DNA of 42,922 bases from Methylococcaceae bacterium (GTDB lineage: Bacteria > Pseudomonadota > Gammaproteobacteria > Methylococcales > Methylomonadaceae), in contig CANGLL010000003.1 in assembly GCA_947454605.1 (NCBI GenBank), forward strand, positions 1-42,922, read 5' to 3'. Below are positions 17,356 to 27,731 of this stretch, piece after piece (position 1 is the first letter of the stretch; each line of letters begins with the position of its first letter). Both the position numbers and the translations under genes were made by a program. Below the pieces are notes generated by a model. It was given only the letters and a program-made list of their open reading frames with translations, did no database searches and had not been told where the DNA came from.

Positions 17356-17389
17356 CTATTCTTTACCTTATTAAAAAAGTAAAGAATAG
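17356..17389. promoter_or_regulatory. Operator-like perfect inverted repeat upstream of vapBC
   Basis: CTATTCTTTAC (17356-17366) and GTAAAGAATAG (17379-17389), 12-nt spacer, just upstream of the antitoxin ATG. Confidence 0.65.
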
Positions 17390-17420
17390 TGGTGTTCGAC
17401 AAGTATGTCAATGATCAATC

Positions 17421-18287
17421 TTAAACACCCTTCACCAAGCACCCATTATTGTAATCTGCTATCGCTTGTTCGATTTCTTCTCGGGTGTTCATAACAAATG
17501 GGCCGTATTGCACGATGGGTTCTTGTAAAGGTCTACCGACTAACAGCAAAAATGCCGCACCTTCTTCTCCAGACTTAACTTCTAAAGCATCACCGTTAGA
17601 TAATACGCCGGCACTTTGAGTGGCTAAAGCACACTGATTATCTTCAGGGCCCACCAGCACATCGCCCTCGAATGTATAAATAAAAGCATTATGGTCGCTA
17701 GGTAAGACTTGTTCAAAATAAGCACCCGCCGGCAAACGCACATCCAACATTAATACATCCGTGCTGATACCTTGTATCGGGCCTTTAATGGCTTGATCAG
17801 CAAACTTAGCTATACCCGATATCACTTTAACGTATCCGCTATTCGCTAAATTGAATAAAGGGATTTCTTCGGATTGCACATCTTGATAGCCGGCTGGCTT
17901 CATTTTTTCTTTAGCGGGCAGATTAACCCATAGTTGAAAACCTCGCATACGCCCACTGACTTGCTTGGGCATTTCAGAATGAATAATCCCCCGCCCTGCT
18001 GTCATCCATTGGGCACCCCCACTTTTTAAATCACCGCTATTACCCAGATGATCCTCGTGCAACATGTGCCCGTCTAATATATAAGTAACCGTCTCAAAGC
18101 CCCGATGCGGATGATTAGGGAATCCGGCAATATAATCATCAGCATTAACAGAAGAAAACTCATCGAGCATTAAAAAAGGATCCACTCGCACTGTTTGGGA
18201 TTGGCCAATACTTCGGCGTAAACCCACCCCCGCACCATCTGAGGTAGCCATAGAAGGAATGATTTGTTGCAGTATTCGGGCACTCAT
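17421..18287 (-). CDS. Pirin family protein
   Basis: VRVDPFLMLDEF, FPNHPHRGFETVTYILDGHMLHEDHLGNSGDLKSGGAQWMTAGRGIIHSEMP; start placed at MSARILQQ. Confidence 0.93.
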   Translation of the reverse strand: MSARILQQIIPSMATSDGAGVGLRRSIGQSQTVRVDPFLMLDEFSSVNADDYIAGFPNHPHRGFETVTYILDGHMLHEDHLGNSGDLKSGGAQWMTAGRGIIHSEMPKQVSGRMRGFQLWVNLPAKEKMKPAGYQDVQSEEIPLFNLANSGYVKVISGIAKFADQAIKGPIQGISTDVLMLDVRLPAGAYFEQVLPSDHNAFIYTFEGDVLVGPEDNQCALATQSAGVLSNGDALEVKSGEEGAAFLLLVGRPLQEPIVQYGPFVMNTREEIEQAIADYNNGCLVKGV

Positions 18288-18507
18288 AATTCTGTTGTTT
18301 TCCTTAAAACGATTAATCCACGCAACTGGCTTGCAAGGCTTCGGTATAATCTGACTCTTTCTTGTATGTTTCAATACAAGTAGCACTTTTTAAAAAAATT
18401 ATAATTATAAGGTCTTGAAAGAAATCCCTGCTTTTATTAAAATTAATTTAAAATGACCGTTAACGCAGGCATATGAAAAGTCAGTCGGTGCTATAAAAGG
18501 AAAAATA

Positions 18508-19137
18508 ATGAATAGCATAAACTTCAATGCATGTCCGGAATGTGATCTTTTAATCAGTATCGCCCACCCAAAAATAGGCGAAAAACACCATTGTCCTCGA
18601 TGTAACTTATTACTTTTAAGACCGCGCAAAAGAAGTATTGAACGAACCTTTGCCCTCTCTATTGCTGGGTTCATTTTGTTTTTTCCTGCCAATTTTTTGC
18701 CCTTAGTAAGTATAACGCTCTTAGGTAATGCAAACACAGGCATATTGATGTCAGGTGTAATTGCTCTATTAACCAAAAACATGTGGCCAGTCGCTATTGT
18801 CGTATTTTTAGCCAGTATTCTATTTCCACTAATACAAATTTCTTTATCTTTACTAATCAGTGGACATCTTTATTTTAATCGCCCCAATCGCTATTTAGTT
18901 AATTGGATGAGATGGATGCATCATCTAGATGAATGGGTAATGTTAGAAGTTTATATGCTAAGCATTATTGTTGCTTGCGTTAAACTAATGGCAATTTCAC
19001 CGCTCACATTTGGTTGGGGGCTTTATGCTTTTATCGGTCTGATTATTATAACAACCCTCTTAATCAGCAATCTAGACATACCATTTTTTTGGCAAAAGAT
19101 TGAGCGTTTAACTCAGGATATCAATCATGCCGACTAA
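18508..19137 (+). CDS. PqiA/LetA-like membrane protein, first half
   Basis: Zinc ribbon CPECDLLISI...HHCPRC, FPANFLPLVSITLLG, four hydrophobic segments. Confidence 0.85.
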   Translation: MNSINFNACPECDLLISIAHPKIGEKHHCPRCNLLLLRPRKRSIERTFALSIAGFILFFPANFLPLVSITLLGNANTGILMSGVIALLTKNMWPVAIVVFLASILFPLIQISLSLLISGHLYFNRPNRYLVNWMRWMHHLDEWVMLEVYMLSIIVACVKLMAISPLTFGWGLYAFIGLIIITTLLISNLDIPFFWQKIERLTQDINHAD

Positions 19138-19732
19138 AATGAATGCACTCAGACAAGGCTTCATTAGATGCCATGATTGTGGCTACTTAGTTAAAACTAT
19201 TGCTCAAATTTCATCTTGTCCACGTTGCAGGAGTCACTTACACGCACGACGCCCCCATAGCATTGCACGTACGACGGCGTTATTACTGAGCAGTTTTTTT
19301 ATGTATATTCCAGCTAATATTTTCCCTATTATGACCGTCAATCAATTCGGTACTGGTGATACACATACCATTGCGGGAGGGATAATAGAATTAATTGATG
19401 GAGGCATGCTACCTATCGGTCTGTTAGTATTTGTAGCAAGTATTTTGGTGCCATCGTTAAAGTTAATCGGTATCGCTTTATTATTACTTATTGTATATTT
19501 TCGCTGGCCAATAAATTCGCGCCGTTGGACATCAATCTATCGGATTATCGCTTTTATTGGACGCTGGTCTATGCTTGACATTTTTATGATTTCTATATTG
19601 GTGGATTTAGTTGACTTCAACGGCGTACAAATTATTGCCGGTCCCGCTGCAATTGCATTTTCCGCAGTGGTCATATTAACAATGTTTGCTGCTGAAAATT
19701 TCGATCCACGCCTACTTTGGGATAACCAATAA
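19127..19732 (+). CDS. PqiA/LetA-like membrane protein, second half
   Basis: Zinc ribbon CHDCGYLVKT...SCPRC, SFFMYIPANIFPIMTVNQFG; overlaps upstream gene by 11 nt. Confidence 0.85.
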   Translation: MPTKMNALRQGFIRCHDCGYLVKTIAQISSCPRCRSHLHARRPHSIARTTALLLSSFFMYIPANIFPIMTVNQFGTGDTHTIAGGIIELIDGGMLPIGLLVFVASILVPSLKLIGIALLLLIVYFRWPINSRRWTSIYRIIAFIGRWSMLDIFMISILVDLVDFNGVQIIAGPAAIAFSAVVILTMFAAENFDPRLLWDNQ

Positions 19733-19738
19733 ACTTAT

Positions 19739-21304
19739 ATGAACGATTTTCTCGATCCTCAGTACGAATCCAGTCACGCCACTATCAATAAAAAGCGGGA
19801 ATTAAATCTTATCTGGCTATTACCCGTGTGTGCATTATTAGTGACTGGCTGGCTAATCTATAAAACATTATCAGAAAAAGGCCCCGAAATTACAATCACG
19901 TTCTCTAGCGCAGACGGTTTAGAAATAGATAAAACCAAAATAAAATACCTCGATGTAGAAATCGGTAAGGTTTCTAATATATCTATCAACAAAGACTTAA
20001 AAACCATTTCAGTCACAGCACAAATGAATAAAGAGAGCAGTGAGTACTTAACTGAAAAAACACAATTCTGGGTGGTTAAACCTAAAATTGGTATAAACGG
20101 TGTTTCAGGTCTAGGTACCCTTATGACTGGGGCTTATATCGCGATTAAGCCCGAAACAGGCAAAGTTGAATATCATTTTACCGGACTCGACTTACCACCC
20201 GTGTTAGATATGAATGCTAAGGGTAAAAAATTTGTACTCGAAACAGCTAATATCGGTTCGATGGGACCAGGAACACCGATCAACTTTCATGGTATTGCCG
20301 TAGGCGAAGTACTTGAATATCAATTAGCCGAAAACGCCGATAAAATAAAAATAACCATTTTCGTAAGTGCTCCATATGAGCAATTTGTAAGAGCAAATAC
20401 TCGCTTTTGGATTGATAGTGGCATTGATTTATCAGCTGGTGCAGATGGTTTCAAACTAAGAACAGGTCCCTTATCAGCATTATTAGGTGGCGGCATTGCA
20501 TTTAGGACATCCGATGACGATAATTCAGAAGATATAGTAGCTGAAAACACATCTTTCCAGCTATTCGATAGCTATGACCAATCTACACAAGTTGTTTATC
20601 ACAAAACTATCAAAGTTGTCATGTATTTCGAAGAATCTGTAAGAGGATTAACTGTGGGTGCGCCTGTTTTATTACGCGGAATTCCAGTGGGTAAAGTTAC
20701 TGACATTAAATTAGAAATTAATGCAAAAACCTCAGAGATACATATTCCAATTATTGTTGAAGTCGAGCCCGATCGAGTTATAGTTATCAATAAACAAGAC
20801 AATATGACAAGAAAAGATAATATCGAAAAATTAATACAAAAAGGCTTACGAGCACAATTACAAACAGGCAGCCTTCTTACTGGGCAACTGTTTGTGGCTT
20901 TAGACCTATTTCCAAATAGCAAAATCGAAAATCATGCAAATAATACAGGTTATCTAGAATTTCCAACAAAGCCGAATCCGCTCAATCAGATTGTTAATTC
21001 CACCCAAGCAGTTATGGATAAGATATCTAAATTACCATTAGAAACTATGACAACGGAAATCAATAAAACACTAATATCTTTGCAAAACACCTCTAATTCA
21101 GCGACTACAACCTTGGATACTACTAACAGTACAATGTCGTCAGCACAAAAAGTATTAGCAACATTTGAACCGGGCTCATCTACTCAATACGAACTGAATC
21201 AATTACTGCAAGAACTCACACAAACCACAAACTCCGTTAAGCAACTTACCGATTATCTTGAAGAGCATCCGGATTCTTTAATTCGTGGAAAAAAAGAGAA
21301 CTAA
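19739..21304 (+). CDS. pqiB: MCE-domain protein PqiB
   Basis: ITITFSSADGLEIDKTKIKYLDVEIGKVSNI, PGTPINFHGIAVGEVLEYQL, GAPVLLRGIPVGKVTDIKL: three MCE repeats. Confidence 0.92.
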   Translation: MNDFLDPQYESSHATINKKRELNLIWLLPVCALLVTGWLIYKTLSEKGPEITITFSSADGLEIDKTKIKYLDVEIGKVSNISINKDLKTISVTAQMNKESSEYLTEKTQFWVVKPKIGINGVSGLGTLMTGAYIAIKPETGKVEYHFTGLDLPPVLDMNAKGKKFVLETANIGSMGPGTPINFHGIAVGEVLEYQLAENADKIKITIFVSAPYEQFVRANTRFWIDSGIDLSAGADGFKLRTGPLSALLGGGIAFRTSDDDNSEDIVAENTSFQLFDSYDQSTQVVYHKTIKVVMYFEESVRGLTVGAPVLLRGIPVGKVTDIKLEINAKTSEIHIPIIVEVEPDRVIVINKQDNMTRKDNIEKLIQKGLRAQLQTGSLLTGQLFVALDLFPNSKIENHANNTGYLEFPTKPNPLNQIVNSTQAVMDKISKLPLETMTTEINKTLISLQNTSNSATTTLDTTNSTMSSAQKVLATFEPGSSTQYELNQLLQELTQTTNSVKQLTDYLEEHPDSLIRGKKEN

Positions 21305-21309
21305 TTATC

Positions 21310-21909
21310 ATGTTAAAACAATATTCAAATAGATTTATTAACCTATTTATAATCAGCATCCTATGCGCTTGCTCGACACCCTCTACACATTTTTACACAC
21401 TGGATCCACAGAGCACATTTCATGAAACTAAAAACACGGCGAGCAAAAATAAAGTTATTATCGGAATAGGGCCATTATCACTACCCGCTTTACTTGATCG
21501 TAAACAAATAGTGACCCACACAGAAAATAACACCATAGCAATAGCAGAGTTTGATCAATGGGCAGAACCTTTAAAAGGTAATGTGCTAACTGTATTAAAG
21601 AAAAATATGGAGATCCTGCAACCTAACGCCATTATCAGAAGTTATCCATGGGGGATTTACGGTGATGTTGATTATCGAGTAATCCTTGATATTAGCAGAT
21701 TCGATATAAAACTCGGAAAATCCGTCTGTATTGAAGCAAGTTGGGCCATAATGGAAGAAAAAAAGCATACAATTATCATTAACGACCATACCAAAATTGA
21801 ACAAATGTTGACTGATAATACCTATCAAGGTGGAGCGCAATTACTCTCTCTCTTACTGAGCCAATTAAGCCAACAAATAAGTTTATCTTTTGAAAAAGCA
21901 CTTCATTAG
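21310..21909 (+). CDS. pqiC: PqiC-like lipoprotein
   Basis: Lipobox FIISILCAC, STPSTHFYTLDPQ, IGIGPLSLPALLDRKQIVT...WAEPLKGNVLTVLKKN. Confidence 0.85.
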   Translation: MLKQYSNRFINLFIISILCACSTPSTHFYTLDPQSTFHETKNTASKNKVIIGIGPLSLPALLDRKQIVTHTENNTIAIAEFDQWAEPLKGNVLTVLKKNMEILQPNAIIRSYPWGIYGDVDYRVILDISRFDIKLGKSVCIEASWAIMEEKKHTIIINDHTKIEQMLTDNTYQGGAQLLSLLLSQLSQQISLSFEKALH

Positions 21910-21949
21910 TGCGCTTTTATTGATAACCTCATCACTAAAGCATAGTCAA

Positions 21950-23197
21950 ATGAAACATAACCTTCATCTTAGATCAAGCACTTTGGCGAATAAGTTATTA
22001 ATATTTATATACATTTCAACAATCTTCGTTAGCAAAAACACCTACTTAAATGCAAGCCAAACTTACAAAATTGATGACACTCATTGGATCAGTCTAGGCG
22101 CAGGTATTCGTAGCAGTCTTGAGTCTACTGAAATTGAGAGTAATAATGAAACTAGATGGCGAAATAATGTTTATTTGGACAACGCACGTGTCTATGTTAA
22201 TAGTCAGATCAACCGTCATTTAAAGCTTGAAGTTAACTCAGATTGCGTAAAATGTGGCAACGGTGGAGAACTACAGTTATTAGATGCTATTGGAAAACTT
22301 GAGTTCAATCCCACGATAAATTTTTGGCTAGGACGCATGCTAGTGCCTGGAGAACGAAGAGAATTAAATGGTCCTTTTTACAGTGGTATTTATCAAGTTT
22401 TCAGTGCAGGCACACCTTTTGAACCTGCCGACTTTAATACTAAAATTCAATCAAACGGCACTTCTGCAGGTTCCTATGGTCGAGATGATGGGCTCACCCT
22501 CTGGGGTTCGACATTTAACGAACGTTTACAGTATTCCGTTGGTTTTTTTCGTGGTTTAAGAAACGGCGCAAACAGCCGTGACAATGCTATGTACGCCCAG
22601 CGTATAGCCTACAACTTTTGGCAAGTTGAAAAAAACCCAGGTTATTACACATCAGGCACCTACTACGGTAAAGAGGGTGACATCCTCACCTTAGGGGTTA
22701 ATAATCAATATCAGCAAAAAGGTGCAGGCACACAAGTATCGCCTGGAGATTTTAGAGGCACTGGACTTGATGTGCTTCTGGAAAAAATACTACCCAACAA
22801 GGCTGTAATTACTTTAGAAGGTGATTACAAAAACTATGAGATATCCAATGGATATAATCAAACTGATCGGAATAGACCCTGCCAGGGAAGTGATTGTGGT
22901 TTTGCAATATTTGAGGGTCAAGCGTACGACATCAGTGGCATGTATCTATTTCCACAAAAAATAGTCTTTGGCCAATTTCAACCTTATATAAGATATGTTA
23001 ACATCATTCCTAACGACAGCACTCATCGTAATGCTTATCAAACTGGTATTAATTATGTTATCGATGGACATAATAGCATCTTCTCGTTAAATTATATTTA
23101 TGGTGATTTAACAAACAAAGGTATTACAAACTTCAATAGTTCTGTTATCGGTAATAACACCAGCACTATTATCTTAGGTGCTCAATGGCAAATTTAA
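21950..23197 (+). CDS. Outer-membrane porin-like beta-barrel protein
   Basis: N-terminal hydrophobic signal, WISLGAGIRSSLES...NVYLDNARVYVNSQINRHLKLEVNSD...FWLGRMLVPGERRELNGPF, terminal aromatic-rich IILGAQWQI. Confidence 0.7.
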   Translation: MKHNLHLRSSTLANKLLIFIYISTIFVSKNTYLNASQTYKIDDTHWISLGAGIRSSLESTEIESNNETRWRNNVYLDNARVYVNSQINRHLKLEVNSDCVKCGNGGELQLLDAIGKLEFNPTINFWLGRMLVPGERRELNGPFYSGIYQVFSAGTPFEPADFNTKIQSNGTSAGSYGRDDGLTLWGSTFNERLQYSVGFFRGLRNGANSRDNAMYAQRIAYNFWQVEKNPGYYTSGTYYGKEGDILTLGVNNQYQQKGAGTQVSPGDFRGTGLDVLLEKILPNKAVITLEGDYKNYEISNGYNQTDRNRPCQGSDCGFAIFEGQAYDISGMYLFPQKIVFGQFQPYIRYVNIIPNDSTHRNAYQTGINYVIDGHNSIFSLNYIYGDLTNKGITNFNSSVIGNNTSTIILGAQWQI

Positions 23198-23208
23198 ACT
23201 GTTTCTAT

Positions 23209-24474
23209 TTAGGCCCGTTTATAGCTCAACATGCCTATACTTATCGCTAAGGCAAAACAAATCTCTGTCAAAACATGCTGATCACTTTCGTCAAACTGAC
23301 GAAAAGAAGCTAACTCTATAACCCCCAATAATCGTTCATTTAAAACCAATGGCTGAATGCTAATAAACTGAGCAGTTGCAGAACCGATCGCGGACGATAC
23401 TCTAATATAACTATCTGGAGGCATATTCATTTGAATAGGCTTTTGAGTAATGGCACACTGACCCACCAACCCTTCCCCAAAAAGAACTTCTTTACCTATA
23501 TCTTTTATCGACACACCATATCCACCCACTAACTTCATACGTGTCTCACTCACATCAGTAACATAAAGTAAACCATGGCGTACTCCAAGAAAAGTACTAA
23601 TATCAGTCATAACAATTTGTGTTAATTCTGATAAGTCTTGGGCTTTATAGAGTTCAGCTGTAATTTCCGCTATGTGTAATCTTAGTTTTTGTAAATCTGC
23701 CGCGACGACAGCATTACTATGAAATTCATTGATTGTTCTGGCTAAAGCTGATACTTCAGAAGTATCGTCAAACCCTGAGAGCTCAGCTTCTTTTTTTTCA
23801 ACTGTTAGACCTGACACAATTTTATTCAGTCGAACAAGTGGCACAACAACCTTTCGCCCATAAAATAGTAGTTGAGATAAAAAAACCGTCAACACCATAA
23901 TAAACACAATAACAAATGAAAACCTTAAAGAATTATCTGCACGCCAACTTATTGTCTTTACTTCATTTGCCAACCTTAACTCTATATTTTTTTGAAACTC
24001 ATGGATTGGATTCATTATTTTAGCTTTTTCACTACGGTATTGATCACCATAAACAAGTTTTCTTGCCAAATCCAAATTTCCTGAACGCCCCGCGATAAAA
24101 GCCTGATTTTCTAAATTGATCAATTTATCAGAATTATTTTTGGCATTTTCTATGAGTCCCAACTCATTTATGGTTGCACCCAAATTGCTCAAACCTGCAA
24201 CTGCTTTGTCTCGACTGCGTGTAACATTCACTTCCTCAGAAAATGCATTATCATAATTTGAGTCCCCAGTTGCTGAAAAAGCTCTAACTGTATTTGTTAA
24301 AAAATCCGAGCCTTCTGATAATTGATGAGATAACAATAATGATTTTAATTGCACATCAAGAATCTTTACCTGCTCATTACGATAATAATTTGCCAGCGTT
24401 AAACTGATGAAAGTAATGAGGGCAAGTAGCGAAAAAACTCCCGCTATCCAATTATTGATTTTTTTTATAGACAT
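23209..24474 (-). CDS. Membrane sensory protein: periplasmic sensor, HAMP-like and GAF domains, no output domain
   Basis: Two TM segments; C-terminal GAF-like FLGVRHGLLYVTDV...FGEGLVGQCAITQKPIQMNMPPDSYIRVSSAIG...LLGVIELASF; ends after the GAF. Confidence 0.75.
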   Translation of the reverse strand: MSIKKINNWIAGVFSLLALITFISLTLANYYRNEQVKILDVQLKSLLLSHQLSEGSDFLTNTVRAFSATGDSNYDNAFSEEVNVTRSRDKAVAGLSNLGATINELGLIENAKNNSDKLINLENQAFIAGRSGNLDLARKLVYGDQYRSEKAKIMNPIHEFQKNIELRLANEVKTISWRADNSLRFSFVIVFIMVLTVFLSQLLFYGRKVVVPLVRLNKIVSGLTVEKKEAELSGFDDTSEVSALARTINEFHSNAVVAADLQKLRLHIAEITAELYKAQDLSELTQIVMTDISTFLGVRHGLLYVTDVSETRMKLVGGYGVSIKDIGKEVLFGEGLVGQCAITQKPIQMNMPPDSYIRVSSAIGSATAQFISIQPLVLNERLLGVIELASFRQFDESDQHVLTEICFALAISIGMLSYKRA

Positions 24475-24566
24475 TGGACCTTCTATTTAATTTAAGAAAA
24501 AATAATTCGGTATAAGACAATAAATATTTAATTAATATCTAAACCTGATGAAATATCTCTTAGTAA

Positions 24567-27461
24567 TCAACTTGACAGACCATCTTCCAACAAAGTAAAA
24601 AGTATCTTATCTAATTTCAACTCTCCGCGTAATTGCTCAATAATATTGTATTTATTGGCCAACACCAATTCAGCAATGACCAAATGTGGTTGAAATGCAA
24701 TCGCTGACTGCATACCTTGAATGACATCATCTGTCGCAGCAATTTCAAAACCACAACTTTCTAGTAAGTTAAACCAACGATTACGCTTAACTGGATCAGA
24801 AATAAAAAGTAAAATCTTTTTTCGCAACCTAGGCGTTTTAAGTAAAGTACCAACTGCCGCCAATAATTCTGAATCTTTAACCGGCTTATTTAAATAACAA
24901 TCGATACCTAACTGTTCACCCAACAATTTATCTTCGGTTATAGTATGAAGAATAATAGGAATGTTTAAGGTAAGCGGATTAGTATGTAATCTGACGGTCA
25001 CTTCAAAACCATTCAAATGGGGCATTTTTACATCTAAAATGATTAGATCAGGTTTTTGATCAACGATCATGGCCAACCCTTCAGTTCCACTAGCAGCTTC
25101 ACGCACTTCATAATCAGCTGCACTCAACTCTTGATGAAGAAACTGCCTAATATTAATGTTGTCATCAATCACCATTATATTTGGATTTTTTGTAGCCACA
25201 AGATTTTTGGACTGTTCTAGGTTCAATTGTATGGCGTTTTCTAACGACTCACCGTCTGTTTGCCAAATATAACTTACTTCTTCTCCCTCATTACTGAGTA
25301 ACGTATTTGTTGAGTTAGAATCCCCTTTTTTTAAAGCAGAAGTGGTGGCAATCTTTTTATCAGATAACACCAAAGAAAACATAAAAGAACTCCCAACCCC
25401 TATTTCACTTTCCAGCCATAACCTACCGCCAAGATGTTCAACGATTTCTTTACAAATTGGCAACCCTAAACCCGTTCCTTGAGGTTTATCTGTCATGGTA
25501 TCGCCCACTTGTTTAAACTTCTCAAATACCAAAGGCTGATCTTCGGGTTTAATACCACTTCCACTATCAATGACACTAACGACTAACTCCCCCCCCGATA
25601 CTTCGGCTTTAATAATTACTCTGCCTTCATCTGTAAATTTAATAGCATTAGATATCAGATTGATAACGACTTGAATTAATCTATCACGATCACCGACGCA
25701 TAGCGGTATATCACTGGCAATCTCTTTGTGCAGTTTTACCGGTTTATTGGCGAACAAAGAAGAGGTTGAAGCAACACCTCGATCAATAATTTCCTCAATA
25801 TGTAATTCACTAATATTCCAATCAACACGACCCGCTTCCATTTTAGCTAGATCTAATACATCATTTATTAAAGTCGTTAATCGTTGACCTTCCTCGACAA
25901 TAATCGCTGTATTTTCCATGACTTGACGCATTGCCTTCTGAACTTTTTTATCATCGTTATCAATTAGCGCAGGCGAGAGCACACTTTCAAATTTTTTCTG
26001 CATAATACGTGCAAAGCCAATCACCGAAGTTAAGGGCGTGCGGAGCTCATGAGAAACAGTTGAAAGAAAATTAGTTTTCATTTGGTCCAGATCTCTTAAC
26101 TTTTCATTTGCGGCCTCTAACTCTACCTGTTGTAACCTCATTTGTTCCTGCTGAAGTATCATCTTTTCCTGAGCCAACGCTATCTCAAATGCAGTTGCTA
26201 CGACTTCAGAAACTTGCTTTAAATATTCAAAAGCCAACTTATTTAAAGTATTAACGGAACCAACCTCCATCACACCCTGTAAAGCTGTCTCAAAAAGAAG
26301 CGGGGTTATACAAATGGTAAGCTGAGAGCTAGCACCTAAACCTGAGATAACACGGAGATAATCCTGAGGTGCATCTTCTACAATAATTTGTTTCTTCGAT
26401 AACGCAACTTGCCCTACAAGCCCTTCTCCATATCTAAATTCTTTAGATGCATCATTAGCTGATGTGAAAGCGTACCCAGCCGTCAAAGATAAAACAACAT
26501 CATTTTCAGTATCTCTTAATAAATAGATGGCACCTACCTGGGCATCGATATACTCTGTCACTTCATTAATAATATTTGCCGCCAGTGTACTGATATCATC
26601 CTGACCTAATATCACTTTATTGATTCGAACTACACCCGTTTTTAACCAATCTTGCTCGTCAATTTTTTGATGTCCCAATAAAAGTTTTTCTTGCATCGAT
26701 TCAATTGAACTGGACAACTGCCCTATTTCATCATTGCCTTGAACTTCATTTTTTACATTGAAATCTCCACTAGATATTCTATGGGTCGTATCGATTAATT
26801 TTTTAACTCTACCTGCTACTGATTTTGAAATAGCCCATACCATCAATACTACAATTAAAAAAACAATAACTGACAACCATAATGTAATTTTAATTTGATG
26901 TTTTAATAATTCGTCAGTTGCTATATTCGTGTCTTCAAATTTTTTTTCCATATTAGTTGTAATCATGGAAGTTAAAGCTAAAGCATCTTCTGCTTCTGAT
27001 AAACCTTTAGTTCGACTTAATAATAAAGCTTCTTTATTTTTTCCGGTTTCAATTAAATGCAAAACTTCATTCAATGTGAATTTATAATCGCCAAATTTTT
27101 GCGTAAATTTCTCCACCTGATTTGACATTTGAGAATCTATATTTAACTTATTAATAAGATTAAGGCGGGTTATGATTTCTTCTTGAGCCGTTGACATATT
27201 CAATAAATTTTTAGTTTTCTCACTATCATCTGATACTAAAAACATTTCTTTTTCATACATTCGTAACTGAACAAAAGCACGACGAACCTTTAAATTATTT
27301 ACTAAAGCTTGAATATCGTTATCAACCAACATATTGAATCTTGAGTTAAAACTATCTAAAGCATTAATGCTCAAAAAAATAGTAGTATATGAAAGCGCTA
27401 AAGCCAGTAAAAAACTTAACAATAGTTTTTTGTAAAGCGATAGATTTTCTAAAAAATTCAT
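24567..27461 (-). CDS. Hybrid sensor histidine kinase (sensor-HAMP-GAF-HisKA-HATPase-REC-degenerate REC)
   Basis: FLSTVSHELRTPLTSVIGFARIM H-box; NLISNAIKFTDEG; DSGSGIKPEDQPLVFEKFKQ; GTGLGLPICKEIV; IMVIDDN...LIILDVKMPHLNGFE. Confidence 0.93.
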   Translation of the reverse strand: MNFLENLSLYKKLLLSFLLALALSYTTIFLSINALDSFNSRFNMLVDNDIQALVNNLKVRRAFVQLRMYEKEMFLVSDDSEKTKNLLNMSTAQEEIITRLNLINKLNIDSQMSNQVEKFTQKFGDYKFTLNEVLHLIETGKNKEALLLSRTKGLSEAEDALALTSMITTNMEKKFEDTNIATDELLKHQIKITLWLSVIVFLIVVLMVWAISKSVAGRVKKLIDTTHRISSGDFNVKNEVQGNDEIGQLSSSIESMQEKLLLGHQKIDEQDWLKTGVVRINKVILGQDDISTLAANIINEVTEYIDAQVGAIYLLRDTENDVVLSLTAGYAFTSANDASKEFRYGEGLVGQVALSKKQIIVEDAPQDYLRVISGLGASSQLTICITPLLFETALQGVMEVGSVNTLNKLAFEYLKQVSEVVATAFEIALAQEKMILQQEQMRLQQVELEAANEKLRDLDQMKTNFLSTVSHELRTPLTSVIGFARIMQKKFESVLSPALIDNDDKKVQKAMRQVMENTAIIVEEGQRLTTLINDVLDLAKMEAGRVDWNISELHIEEIIDRGVASTSSLFANKPVKLHKEIASDIPLCVGDRDRLIQVVINLISNAIKFTDEGRVIIKAEVSGGELVVSVIDSGSGIKPEDQPLVFEKFKQVGDTMTDKPQGTGLGLPICKEIVEHLGGRLWLESEIGVGSSFMFSLVLSDKKIATTSALKKGDSNSTNTLLSNEGEEVSYIWQTDGESLENAIQLNLEQSKNLVATKNPNIMVIDDNINIRQFLHQELSAADYEVREAASGTEGLAMIVDQKPDLIILDVKMPHLNGFEVTVRLHTNPLTLNIPIILHTITEDKLLGEQLGIDCYLNKPVKDSELLAAVGTLLKTPRLRKKILLFISDPVKRNRWFNLLESCGFEIAATDDVIQGMQSAIAFQPHLVIAELVLANKYNIIEQLRGELKLDKILFTLLEDGLSS

Positions 27462-27731
27462 TTAGTTCCTCTTAAAGTAAAAACTTTCAATTAATAATAA
27501 GTTCTGTTAAATCTTACATCAAATATAACTATATATAATATCTAAGCTCACATTGCACTTAATTTGTTAGCAGAATATAAATCCAAAAACCTCATATACT
27601 TAAGCTCAACCATTTAAAATATCACCAACTTCGAGTATTAAATTGCAATCAAAAGTATTTTTTAACCTGTATATTTTTAAGACACAGATGCTCAATATTA
27701 AAGAACAATGAGTTACATAATTATTTTCTAC

